The notes beneath the pieces were generated by a model, which saw only the letters and a program-made list of their open reading frames with translations, did not search any database and was not told where the DNA came from. 64,000 nt of DNA from Lycium barbarum (Eukaryota > Streptophyta > Magnoliopsida > Solanales > Solanaceae). Below are positions 12,783 to 23,050 of the stretch, in pieces. The stretch is from NCBI RefSeq assembly GCF_019175385.1, contig NC_083339.1, forward strand, positions 111,833,601-111,897,600. The letters run 5' to 3'. The position numbers and the translations under genes are program-made. Within the stretch, counting starts at the first letter, position 1, and each line of letters starts with the position of its first letter.

Positions 12783-15470
12783 TGTCACGATCCGATTTCG
12801 CTAAGTCGCGCGGGCACCTACCTTTCCCACCTTGGTAGGCGAATCCTTATCCCAATAATCTTAAAAGCATGAATAAATAAATAAATAAATGAGCGGAAGA
12901 GATAGAAATACGTAAGTCTGACGATAATGATATAAGAAAGCGGAAACAGTAGAAATACACCCCAGAATCTGGTCTAGTCATAAGAGCCTCTAAATAGAAT
13001 CTACAAGCCTGGAAGCAAAAATAATACATCAATAGTCTCAATATGTCTCAAAATATCAAATAAGACATAAATAAAATAAGAATCTTGAAGGCGGCGAACG
13101 TCCTCGTGCTCACCCTGTAAGACTATAAACAGCAGCCCTCGAACTACTATCAGCCACGAGAAGCAGTGGTCGATCCCACCTGGAACTCTGCATTTATAAA
13201 AGAATGCAGCAAGTGCAGGTCAGTACAACAACAAGTATTGGTAGGTATCATAGGCCGATTAAGATTAGCTGACACATATCAAGGTAATAAAGTAAGATAA
13301 ACAGGTAAATCAACAAGGTATAAGCCAATCACGAGCCAGTAACCAAGTACAAATCATCACCTATGTTATAGCATCTAAACCCAACTGTGCTAAGTCTCAG
13401 TACATCCATCCGAATCCGTATATCACAATCATCACAAGAATATCTCAATAGAAGCCAAGGTACAGTGCAATGCAATAATGTATGAAATATGAAATCAATG
13501 AATATGCACCGTACACATGTACTGCGTTGATGGAACATCACATCTCGGCAGCACAACCCATGAGGGACCCGCGAAGTCCATGTACCCTCACGATTCCTGC
13601 AACAACCTCAAAAATCGCTACCAGCACTCATACCTCGATTTCGGGATAAACATAGGACATCGGTCCTCACGTCACTGTCATCCAATTGAGCCCAGCTCAT
13701 AACAATGTTTCCTTGTATATTGTCAGTGTATCAACAGTATATCATGAAGGATGAGAATGCGTGCAACGTATAAGTTCAATGTCAATAATCAATCAATATC
13801 AAAAGTACCACACATGGGCACACCAATAATATCCGTAAAGGCTACACAATATGCTATAATAGAATCACTATCCTCGTCTCAACCGACATCAAGTAAGGTG
13901 CTACAATATTATTATCAAGGTATATCACTAGCCACCAATATCTACTATTTCCTTGTGGCATCGAGCCAACAACAATAGAATAATATAAGTCATAACACAA
14001 CGGGGTGGTTAGCCCCAAATCACACAACAGGGCCCAACCTAAGGCAATATCCAACCCAACTTCATACCCGAAGACTTACATGCATTCTCCGACAATATCG
14101 TCTAAATATATGCTTCGCTAATCGAAGTCTCACCATAGGGTAAACCGTAACCTACCTGGAAGGCCGAACAGCAAAGTCTCCAACAATCACATCTTAGTCT
14201 TCCCTTTCCTTTGAACCTCGAGAGTAAGAAAGTCTAAGCATATTCGAATCATGCAATTAGAATCAAGAAGAACATCAATCAAACCCTACTTCTATTCAAG
14301 ACCCAAATCCCCAACCCACGGAATGAATTTTATGAACTAGAAGTATGAAAGTAGGAATCTAAAGGTTCCAACATGAAATTCACGCTCTAGGTGATTAATT
14401 CCCATCAATATCAAGTTAGAATAACCAACAATTTACTCAAATTCGGATTCTAGGCAAAATCCCCAAATTTGGGTATAAACCCAACTTCCAATCCCATAAT
14501 TTAGCCACTAATTAGGAAGAAATCATGCAATTTTAGGTTATAGTCATCAATTCTATGCTTAATGAAGCTAACCCAAAAAATAAATCAAGATTGCAAAGCC
14601 TAGAAGAAGAACTCATTGAACCCTCTTTCAATTCTTGAACTCCTAGTGAACTAGTATGATAATGGAATCCTAAGGTGATAATGAAATCATAGAATAGGAA
14701 AGAAGATAGAAGGACTCACCACCAAGCTCCCCCCCCCCCCCCCCCCCCCAAGAATCACCTTGAAGTGCTTCCAATAACTCAGTTTCGGAAATAGTAATGA
14801 ACGAGGAACTTAGGGCATTAAACACTTCATTTAATGAAATTAACTGCCCGTCACCCGCTTCCGCGACCACTATACTGTTTCAGCGGCACCGCTTCGGCGG
14901 TCCCATGACCGCTTCAGCGGTCCTACCTAAAACACATAGGCTGCTTCAGTGGTAGGGTGATTGCTAAAGCGGTACCGCTGTCATGGTGCTGGTGCTGCCA
15001 AAGCGGGCACCAGACACCAGAAATCTCAAGTTTTCACATTCTCAACCCGAATTCTCGACTATCTCCCGAGGCTATCTGCTCACATACCAGACATGCAGAC
15101 ATACATAAAAACACGCTACGAACTCACTCATGGACTCAGAATTCCCAACGAAGGTCTCGTTGACCAAGTCAACTCCCGATACCTTAACACTAACTTCCTA
15201 ACTTGAGTCCCGAAATGCACCCGAGTGCATTGAGAACCAAACCAGATATACAAATAAGTTCTAAAAGACCATCCGGACCTCTTGAAATTGACGAATTTCC
15301 GAAAAGGATCCGTTTACCCAAAAGTCAACTTTAAGTCAACTTTTTTTTCGCTTAAAGCACAATTTTCCCAAAAAATCACCCAAATCATATCCAAACACCT
15401 CGGGAAGAGTGTCAATGGTCCCCTCGGGTCAAACGTGAGCTAAACAAGCTAGGGGAAGGGTTAAATTAAA
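12783..15470 (-). repeat. Gypsy LTR (3' LTR of the chromovirus remnant)
   Basis: Starts TGTCACGATCC on the plus strand, so the LTR ends GTGACA on its own strand. It lies directly downstream of the integrase/chromodomain remnant in minus orientation, which fits a 3' LTR. It is homologous over most of its length to the solo LTR 37278-40239 (blocks at 13084-13250, 14100-14160 and 15000-15310). The right boundary is blurred by a direct duplication of AATTAAACCATC (15464-15475 and 15482-15493). It carries a poly-C run at 14731-14749 and a GC-rich palindrome island at 14850-15010. Confidence 0.7.
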
Positions 15471-15473
15471 CCA

Positions 15474-16824
15474 TCAGATACAATTAAACCATCGCTCATC
15501 GTCGAGCGATGAAAGGAAAAGGACGGAAAAAATACCTGAATTGGAAAATAACTGAGAATATCGGCTACGCATGTCGGAATCAGTCTCCCAAGTGGCCTCC
15601 TCTACCGGACGATGCTTCCATTGCTCCTTCACATAAGCAATCTCCTTAGATCTCAACTTCTAAACCTGCCTATCCAAAATCGCAATAGGCTCCTCCTCAT
15701 AAGTCAAATTCTCATCAAGCAATACCAAGTCCCAACGAACAGTATAAGTACCACCGGCATGATACTTCTTTAGTATAGACACATGGAAAACTGGATGAAC
15801 TCCCGCCAAGCCTGGAGGCAAGGCCATCTCATAAGCAATATCGCCTACGCGGTCAAGAATCTCAAATGGCTCAATATACCTCGAACTCAACTTACCTCTT
15901 TTTCAAAATCTCATAACACCCTTCATGGTGAAATCTTCAATAGAACTTGATCACCAACGGCAAACTCTAAATCTCGGACCTTTCGGTCCACATATACCTT
16001 ATGTCGACTCTGGGCTGCTAAAAGCTTAGCCTGAATGACCCTCACTCTCTCAAAACACTCTCTCAACAGATCCATACCCCTAGGTCGAAACTCAAATTCA
16101 TCAAACCAACCAACTGGATATCTACATCTCTTACCATACAAAGCCTCAAAAGGCGTCATGTCGATACTCGAGTGATAACTATTATTATATGCAAACTCTA
16201 CCAACGACAAGAATTGGTCCCAATGACCACCAAAGTCTATAACGCAAGCCCTCAACATATCTTCGAGCACCTGAATGGTCTGCTCGGACTGCCCATCGGT
16301 CTGGGGGTGGAAAGTTGTACTAAGATCCAATTGGGTACCCAACTCATCATGAAAAGCTCTCCGAAAATGGGAAGTGAAGATAGTACCCCGATCAGATATG
16401 ATAGAAATAGGAACCCCATTCAATCTCATAATATCACGAATGTACAACTTAGCTAACTTCTCCGCGGAATAAGAAACCTGAACTGGAATGAAATGAGCGG
16501 ACTTAGTCAACCGATCAATTATCACCCAAATCGAAACAAACTTACCTAGGGTCTTCAGAAGACCCACAATGAAATTCATGGCAATCCTCTCCCACTCCCA
16601 CTCGGGAATAGGCATCCTCTGAAGTACACAACTAGATCGCTGGTGCTCATACGTAACTTGCTGACAATTATCACAATTAGCCACAAAATCGGCTATATCC
16701 CTCTTCATATGACGCCACCAGTAGTGTTGCCTTAAATCACGATACATCTTAGTCGCCCCCGGATGAATGGAATATCGAGAGCTATGGGCCTCAGTCAAAA
16801 TCAACTGAATCAAGTCACCAACAA
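15474..16824 (-). pseudogene. Gypsy chromovirus integrase C-terminal half and chromodomain (broken)
   Basis: Integrase inserts retroelement cDNA into chromosomes; the chromodomain targets it to chromatin. Right to left: an HHCC zinc-binding region (EAHSSRYSIHPG, then CDNCQQ), the DDE core, the C-terminal fold, and a chromodomain ending WKHRPVEEATWET. The second catalytic Asp (ISDRGTIF) and the Glu (GQSEQTIQVLEDM) are present, but the first Asp is replaced by Asn (IAMNFIVGL). There is a frame break near 15900 and an in-frame TAG near 15660. The reading frame is split at its start by the solo LTR at 16825-19368. Dead element. Confidence 0.88.
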
Positions 16825-19368
16825 TGTCACGCCCCAAAACCCACCCTAGGCGTAACATGCATCTGATGCTATGAATAACACCGGAAGCACATTATAAAAT
16901 GAATAATACGTCAAATCGTTTTCGATGATCTTTCAACAGTTATATCAAAACGTTATAAATAGCTAACTAACTCATGATCACCATCAAATAATAAAATCAG
17001 CGGAAGTCTGTCATAAATGTATTGTTATAAAACGTAGCAACACCCAAAAAGTCAAGCAATGACTTCAACAACTACCCACAAAAATAACGTCTATCTATGG
17101 AGCCTCTAAGATGATAAATAACATATGATCTAACTTCGGGACGTAGCCTGAAAACCAAAACAATAACTAAGATAGGATGGTGCCCCCCGAACAAGTATGT
17201 GGGCTCACCAAATAGTCCAGATATTAGCAAGCTCTCTTAATCCACGCGCGTATCACGAACTTGCTCCTCAACGTTACCTAACACACCATTAAAACAACAA
17301 TGGTATGCCTGAGTACTGGGTACTCAGTGATTGTCTCTGGGATAATATTTAATATAATAAGGATTAGTAAAATGGTGTCAATAAAAGCAGTTTAATTTCA
17401 GAGATAGACTAAATCACCAACTTAGTTACACCATTAAGGAAAATCGTTAAAGAGGAAATAAATCAATTTCAACTCGTTATGTCATTTATCACATTTAAGT
17501 CTTTCAATCATCAATTCAGGATCATCAACAAGCCACTCACAGGCAACCAAAGTATAACACATGCCGATACAGGCCCAAATCAACATAAAGAAGGGACGGC
17601 CATTTAAAGTTCCCTAAATTGCATAGAAGCACCACATCGGGGTTATCAACCCCAACGACTACCCTTTCTCCTGAATAGCTAGGCAGAGACCACACTGGAT
17701 TGAAAATCCTCGATGGCCACTCTTCCTCCAGAATGGCTAGGCTAACCCTACTAGGATCCATAGTGACTACCCTTCTTCCCGAGCAGCTAGAACAAACACA
17801 AACAATATAAATCATGGCAAAAGAGCCGAATCACCATCCTAGCATAGAAGCCGAATCACTCAAATCATGGCATGGAAGCCGAATCACAAGTCATATCATG
17901 ATAGTCACATTATTCATTAAGGATTATGTTCATCATCCCATTATAGGGGTACATCAAGCCATTTCAGTTTTAGAAACCGGGTTCACTTCTTTAAACAAGT
18001 TCCAAGTCCGACACAAACCATTATAGAGCGTTCACATAAGATAGCCAAGTTTTTCAATTATCAAGTTCAAACATCCCTTAAGGGGTAATTCAAGTTCGAA
18101 TACCAAAGCTTTATATCCCAATTTTTCTATCATCCCTTAGAGAGGAAAACAATCATAAATGTGCATATATAATATAGTACAAGAAAGGTTTAATGTGGGC
18201 TTGTCCCTCACGCACACAAACCACAACCAAAGAGTTCATAAAAATTGATCGAAAGAGTATGTTCAGAAAGAGACATACAAATCACCTTCATAGTCAAAAA
18301 GGATTTTTAAAAGAGACACACATCTAATCTAGCTATAAGCTAGAAACCGGATTCCTTCCAAGGTCAACAATCACACTATAATGGTTGTTAATTACAAAGT
18401 TTAGAACTTTAACCAATTGTGGGGATTTCTACCCTTATTCGAAAAACTAGGATTTTTCTAGCCTTAAAACTTGTTTTTGAATCTGTATGTGAATTAAACT
18501 AGGATTTTTCTAGCCTTAAAACTTGTTTTTGAATCTGTATGTGAATTATTAGTGAATTCTAATCTTGAAGTATGCTCTATACCAATCCAAAAATTATTAC
18601 TAAACTCAGAAAATCAGAAGTCTTACCTCTTAGACGAACTCCACAAGCCCTTATCTCCTTCTTCTTGAGTTTTTAAGAATCTAGGGTTTGGAGAGATGAA
18701 CGAGTGTCAAGAAGAGGTGCATTTAGTGTAGAATCGATGTATATGGAGTAGGAACAAACCTTAGTGGTTTGGGGAGTCCATAGGGTTGGTTTTTCATGAT
18801 AAGAGATGTTTAGGGACGAACCCCAAGCTTAAATAAAAGAAAGAAACGCGAAAACCCAACTTTTGACCCAAAACCTGACGTTTTTGCAATGGGCCCGCGA
18901 CACGTGTCCATTGCTGGAACCCCTAAGGACCTTAGATTCAGAAAGGGTGTTTTTTGCGCTCAGTATACGAAGCAGAGCCATCACACGCGCCCTCACGTGC
19001 GAGACGCGTGTCCATCGCGCGGCCCGTGGTAGTTTCTGCGCAGTGATCGGTAAAATGGACATAACTTCTTATGCAGAGCTCCATTCGATCTCCATAATAT
19101 ATATTTGGAACGGTATTTCAAAGACTCACAACTTTCATGTTTTGCGTTTTCTCAAATTCCCAATGAACGTATCCTAAAATTGGCCATAAGTGCAGACTGT
19201 CTCATATTTAGACGAATTTAAAGCCCATAAGAACTCCACTTTTTGGTTTGACTTCAAAACGACAGTTTATCACCCGAATTCATCCCGAATGGATTCATAT
19301 AGCTAAAATATCATCTCAATACTAGTTTTTACATATTCACACCGAACTCAGATTTATGAGGTGTTACA
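16825..19368 (-). mobile_element. Solo LTR nested in the integrase gene, TSD AACAA/AACAC
   Basis: Plus-strand ends are TGTCACGCCCC and GGTGTTACA, so on its own strand it begins TGTAACACC and ends GGGCGTGACA, the same pattern as 6806-8700. The flanks are AACAA (16820-16824) and AACAC (19369-19373), one base different. Removing the insert and one repeat copy leaves the surrounding integrase frame open across the site, which supports AACAC as the original target. A 52-bp tandem duplication lies inside (18444-18547). Confidence 0.88.
18444..18547. repeat. 52-bp tandem duplication inside the solo LTR
   Basis: Two copies, 18444-18495 and 18496-18547, each starting AAACTAGGATTTTTC and ending GTATGTGAATT, identical as far as I can read. 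Likely a recent slippage or repair event after the insertion. Confidence 0.9.
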
Positions 19369-19373
19369 AACAC

Positions 19374-20216
19374 GAGGAACGCACACGCGCCCCTTAGTCC
19401 TCAAGGTACCCTCAGAATCAATCATAGCCTTCTTGGCCTCACCTTTCAGAATCCTATTTCGAATCTTTCTCAACTGAGCATCCTCAAACTGATGAGTCCT
19501 GATCTGATCTAATAAGGACTATCTCACCTCAACACAAGCTAAAACTCTGCCTGGGGATGAAATATCAAGATGAACGAAACTGTTGGCGAGAGTCTGAACC
19601 TCCATGGCCAACGGACGCTCGAAAAAAATCAAATAAGCTAAGCTCCCCATACTCGGGGCCTTGCGACTCAAGGCATCAGCAACAACATTGGTTTTTCCTG
19701 GATGATAAAGAATTGAGATGTCATAGTCCCTCAGGAGCTCCATCCATCGACGCTGCCTGGAATTAAGATCTCTCTGGGTAAACATCTGCCGAAGGCTACA
19801 GTGATCGGTGAAAGTGGATCCAGGATCAAATAATACAGATACTGCTCTATATCAGACAAAAATGGTACTTGCTATGACAGCATCTGAGGCATCCACCTCG
19901 GGTCTACGGGGGAATGAATAACACTGGGCCCCACCACGCCCAGACTGTGATCCACCTCTCAAACTTTGGGACCTACCCCTACTAGCTTGGGATCCATCAC
20001 TAGAAAACTGTGAACCACTGCGGCCTGACTGAGCACTGCTCCTCTGAGAAGCACCACCTCGGCCACTTGACGATACCGGAGATCTCTGGAACTGATGACC
20101 CTGCCTGGGTCATGGATACTCTCTAGCAAAATGACTGGGCTTTCCACACGAAATGCAACCTCTAAAAGTCGGAGTCTAAGGAACTGAAACTGAAGACCCA
20201 GCTGGAACAACCCTGT
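19374..20216 (-). pseudogene. Gypsy gag zinc knuckle and protease fused to RNase H (RT deleted)
   Basis: Right to left: a gag zinc knuckle with its last Cys changed to Tyr (CGKPSHFAREYP), an Arg/Ser/Gly-rich tail, then the start of the aspartic protease with active-site motif FDPGST near 19818-19835. The frame then passes within a few residues into the end of RNase H ([30 protein letters not shown]), followed by the linker into integrase. A TGA lies just before the protease motif. The rest of the protease and the whole RT are missing, so this is an internal deletion. The right end at 20216 is a breakpoint against CBF upstream DNA. Confidence 0.85.
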
Positions 20217-20420
20217 CAGCTGTTTTATGGGATCGGACAAGTGGATTGGTTTCAGAAAAGTAAATTCCAAGTCTTCATAAGTGTGCCTCAAACTTGTGTG
20301 GGAATTTGATGATGTGGAAAATTGTGAATCTTTCTTAGTTTCTGTCTTGATCTCTTTCTTTCTTCCTTCCTTCCTTTTTTGAGTAAAAGTTTCCTAGGGC
20401 ATCTTAGTCGAATGTTGCCA
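20217..20420 (-). promoter_or_regulatory. Left remnant copy of the CBF upstream region (copy A)
   Basis: Starting at CAGCTGTTTTATGGGATCGG the sequence matches 22874-23040 and, more loosely, 25512-25640, in the same orientation (shared blocks AAGTGGATTGG, AATTCCAAGTCTT, GATGTGG and TTGTGAATCTTTCTTAG). The gene-proximal part and the gene are missing: the Gypsy remnant begins directly at 20216. A promoter with no gene. Confidence 0.75.
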
Positions 20421-20664
20421 TTTGAGGTATATGTATCCTGTATTTTAAGTTTTTTTGTACAAATATTTGATTCATTTTCAAAATAGATTTAGGAAGATCT
20501 TTTTCTCCTTCACAAAACACATAAGGAATGGGAGCCCCTATTTTTCCAACGCTCCATATAGAACCTTTTTTTTTTCCTCCGATCTCGTTTTACGGCCAAA
20601 CTTAATTTTCATCGGAAATCTTACACCTTTCTTGAGTGCACACGCAGAAGCAGCGCCCATCACC
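20421..20664. other. CBF 3'-flank-type spacer, left segment
   Basis: From about 20520 it matches 23580-23680 (GGGAGCCCCTATTT-like block, then TTTTCATCGGAAA). It represents the 3' flank of the middle CBF copy. No gene. Confidence 0.5.
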
Positions 20665-20861
20665 AAAGGCGGATCCAGGATTTAAATTTTAGGGGTTCAA
20701 TTTTAGGATTTTTAGTGTCGACTCATTATATTTTTCAAGTTATGGGCTCATATTTACTGTTAATTACAATTTTAATAATCTTTTATACATAAATTTATAC
20801 TCCACATTGAAAGTTAGGGGTTCAATTGAAACCCCCACTTATTATGCTAGATACGCCCCTG
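20665..20861. mobile_element. Short MITE-like insertion
   Basis: The left end GGCGGATCCAGGAT and the complement of the right end (GGGGCGTATCTAGCAT) form an imperfect terminal inverted repeat. The homologous spacer near 23680 lacks this roughly 200-bp piece, so it is an insertion. The interior contains a repeated GGGGTTCAATT block near each end. Exact TSD not resolved. Confidence 0.55.
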
Positions 20862-21246
20862 TCCACCGTGACTTTGGTTGAGGGTAAGCACCTTTCCATA
20901 TAAAAAGAAAAAAAAAACCTCTTTGAATACTGCAAGGGCAAAGACTCCGATTATCGTGTATACGAATATCTGTCTTAAGACATAGATTATCTCTCTCAAC
21001 TGTTGTGTTTCTGTGTTGTGTTATCAGATCGTTATGTCTTCCCATTTAGTAATGTGCTAATTAAATTGGGATATTGCGTCCTCAATATATGTTAACGTTT
21101 CTGATATCCCAAAACTTAAGGAGATCCTGTTGGCTATTCCAGAAGAAATTTTGAACTAAATTGGCCCGCTCTATATACTCTGCAAACTTCAGACGAACTA
21201 GTGCTGAATTTTTTTATGGCTATTTTGGGTGAGACACAATCAGTGC
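20862..21246. other. CBF 3'-flank-type spacer, middle segment
   Basis: Matches 23685-23960 in the same orientation (TTGAGGGTAAG, ATCGTGTATACGA, AGGAGATC(C/T)TGTTGGCT, and the ACTCTGCAAAC block). No coding region recognised. Confidence 0.65.
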
Positions 21247-21254
21247 TGAAACTA

Positions 21255-22342
21255 AGGGTGTCAAGTGGGTCCGGCCGTAAGTTAGAAGGCCCGGTTGGGG
21301 GCCGAGCTTGGAGAGGGAAAAGGGTGTCCGGCCCAGCCCATCCCGGATAGGGGCTACACCTTGGGCTAACCGGGCCGGGTGATAGTTACTGGGCCAGGTT
21401 TTTTTTTTTTTTTTTTAAGTTCTAATACAAAAATAGACATTTACATTTACTACTAATAATAAAATTAACATTTACATCTAATGATAAAATTGCTAAATTA
21501 AAAAAAAATTAGTCGTCGTCAAATTCAAAAAGCTAGCCGTTGTAAATTTAAAAAACTAGTCGTTGCTAATTTTATTTGAACCCCTAAATTTATGAATAAC
21601 TTCACTTTGGTCATATTTTCAAACTATAAATACCCCTCCATTCTTCTTCATTTTCACACAATTCTCTCTTTATCTAAATTTGTTATTCAATTAGTGTACA
21701 TTACTTCACCTCCACCTTCTCTTCGAGTTCGAAGATCAACTTCAAATGCGGTGTGGATGCATTTTGAGCGAGTAAATGAGGAACATGTTAAATGTCAACA
21801 TTGTGGTGACATATATCTCCACAAGTCCGGAGAGTCGGGTATTAGCCTATTAGGGGGGTGGGGGGGGAGTACCGGTGTGTTGCGTAGACACTTGTGAAAA
21901 GGCATGAATTGAACTGAATGATTTATCAAAGGTATATTTGTAGAGATAAGTACTATCACAATCTAATATATACTATATACTGAAAATGTATCAAAGGTAT
22001 ATTTGTTGAGAAAACAAGATTGTCTAGCTTTAAAATACAATTTTAAAGAAAACTAAAGTGCTCCGTAAAAAGAGACTCCTAATTTATTGTGATACAATAT
22101 TTTTAAAATACTTATTATTAGTAATAAATGTAGTACATATTTTTTTTTATTTGAAGTGGGCCAGGCCGGTGCCCCGATGGGTCATCACCCGAGCTACTGG
22201 TGAGCCGGGCTGATGGGCTGTCCACCTTGTCCTGCCCAACTCCCTAATAAAACCCACCTAACTCAGCTCTTTACACCTCTTAGTGGGTCTGAGCCAGGCC
22301 GGTGGTGAGCCGGGTTCGGACTGGCCCGGCCCACTTGACACC
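21255..22342 (+). mobile_element. Non-autonomous hAT transposon with BED zinc-finger remnant, TSD TGAAACTA
   Basis: The termini share a 13-bp perfect inverted repeat (GGTGTCAAGTGGG at the left; its complement at the right), and the flanks carry an 8-bp TSD, TGAAACTA (21247-21254 and 22343-22350), the hAT signature. At about 21742-21897 a plus-strand frame contains a BED-type zinc-finger remnant (AVWMHFERV, CQHC, LRRHL) ending in a stop before the last ligand. The catalytic hAT domain is absent. The ends are unusually GC-rich. It interrupts the spacer of the CBF array; the matching spacer near 23955 lacks it. Confidence 0.9.
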
Positions 22343-22350
22343 TGAAACTA

Positions 22351-22589
22351 TTTTTTTTTGGCTATTTTAGGTGAGACACAATCAACGAAAGGTTTGTGGG
22401 GTTCATTCTTTATTAAACAACAAGTGGAATTTGTAGGTCCCAACCAGTAGGGCAATAGATGCTATTTGACGTTTAAAAGTGCTTGTTTTGCAGAACGGCG
22501 TTGAGTAAGTTAATGCAAGAAATTGCCAGCCATAACCATAAAGAGAAATGGCCCACCGAAAGAAGCTCGGACCCGAATGAAAGTCTTTT
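22351..22589. other. CBF 3'-flank-type spacer, right segment
   Basis: Matches 23955-24310 (GTGGGGTTCA, GAC(A/G)TTTAAAAGTGCTTG-like block, AGAAATGGCCCAC, TTTCAAAAGAACTA-like block). It runs directly into the truncated CBF copy, with the expected proximal 3' flank missing. Confidence 0.65.
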
Positions 22590-22655
22590 AAAAGAACTAC
22601 ACGTTGATGATGATTCGGTAAGTGGGTCCAAATAATAGCTTGGATAAATATCCAT
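22590..22655 (-). pseudogene. Truncated CBF/DREB1 copy (start codon and about 20 codons only)
   Basis: From the ATG at 22655-22653 the frame reads MDIYPSYYLDPLTESSST, clearly the paralogue of the intact gene's [18 protein letters not shown]. After about codon 20 it jumps to sequence equivalent to the spacer at about 24312 downstream of the intact gene, so the AP2 domain, the rest of the gene and the proximal 3' flank were deleted (about 0.9 kb by comparison). The frame then runs on without homology to a stop at 22473. Its upstream region (22656-23050) is still largely present. No DNA-binding domain could be made. Confidence 0.88.
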
Positions 22656-23050
22656 TCTTGGGCCCTGCTGGTAGAGAGAGTAAAAAGTATTCTAGGATAT
22701 TTCTAAAGGTAGAGGATTTTTCGTTATGATGATTGTGAGAGGTGGGCTCTACATATAGTGGATGTGTAGCTGATAAGTGAAGCAGTGAAGCTAAAGCATT
22801 TGATGACGCAAAAAACCACACGGTGTTTGAGGCTGAAAATGGACACGCTGGATTTTTTAATGGTTCAAAATATCCCAGCTGTTTGGGATCGGACCAGTGG
22901 ATTGTTTTGAGAAAAGTAATTCCAAGTCTTTAAAAAGTGTGCCTCAAACTCGCGTCGATCTCAAACTGCTGATGTGGCAAATTGTGAATCTTTCTTAGTT
23001 TCTGTGTCGATCTCTTTCTTTCCTCATCCCTTTTTGGAGCAAAGATTTTA
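22656..23050 (-). promoter_or_regulatory. Upstream region of the truncated CBF copy (copy B)
   Basis: Aligns by eye with 25279-25680 through the blocks GAGAGGTGGGCTCTA, GTGTTTGAGG, GGCTGGATTTTT, CAGCTGTTT, AGTGGAT and CTGATGTGGCA. The TATA position (minus strand CTATATGTAG near 22747-22757) is altered compared with TATAAATA in the intact copy. An AAAATATCC block stands where the intact copy has AAATATCT. Confidence 0.75.

Noticed and set aside
12847..13978. Several 60-75 codon frames on both strands
   Set aside because: All within an LTR, mutually overlapping and without domains; chance frames.
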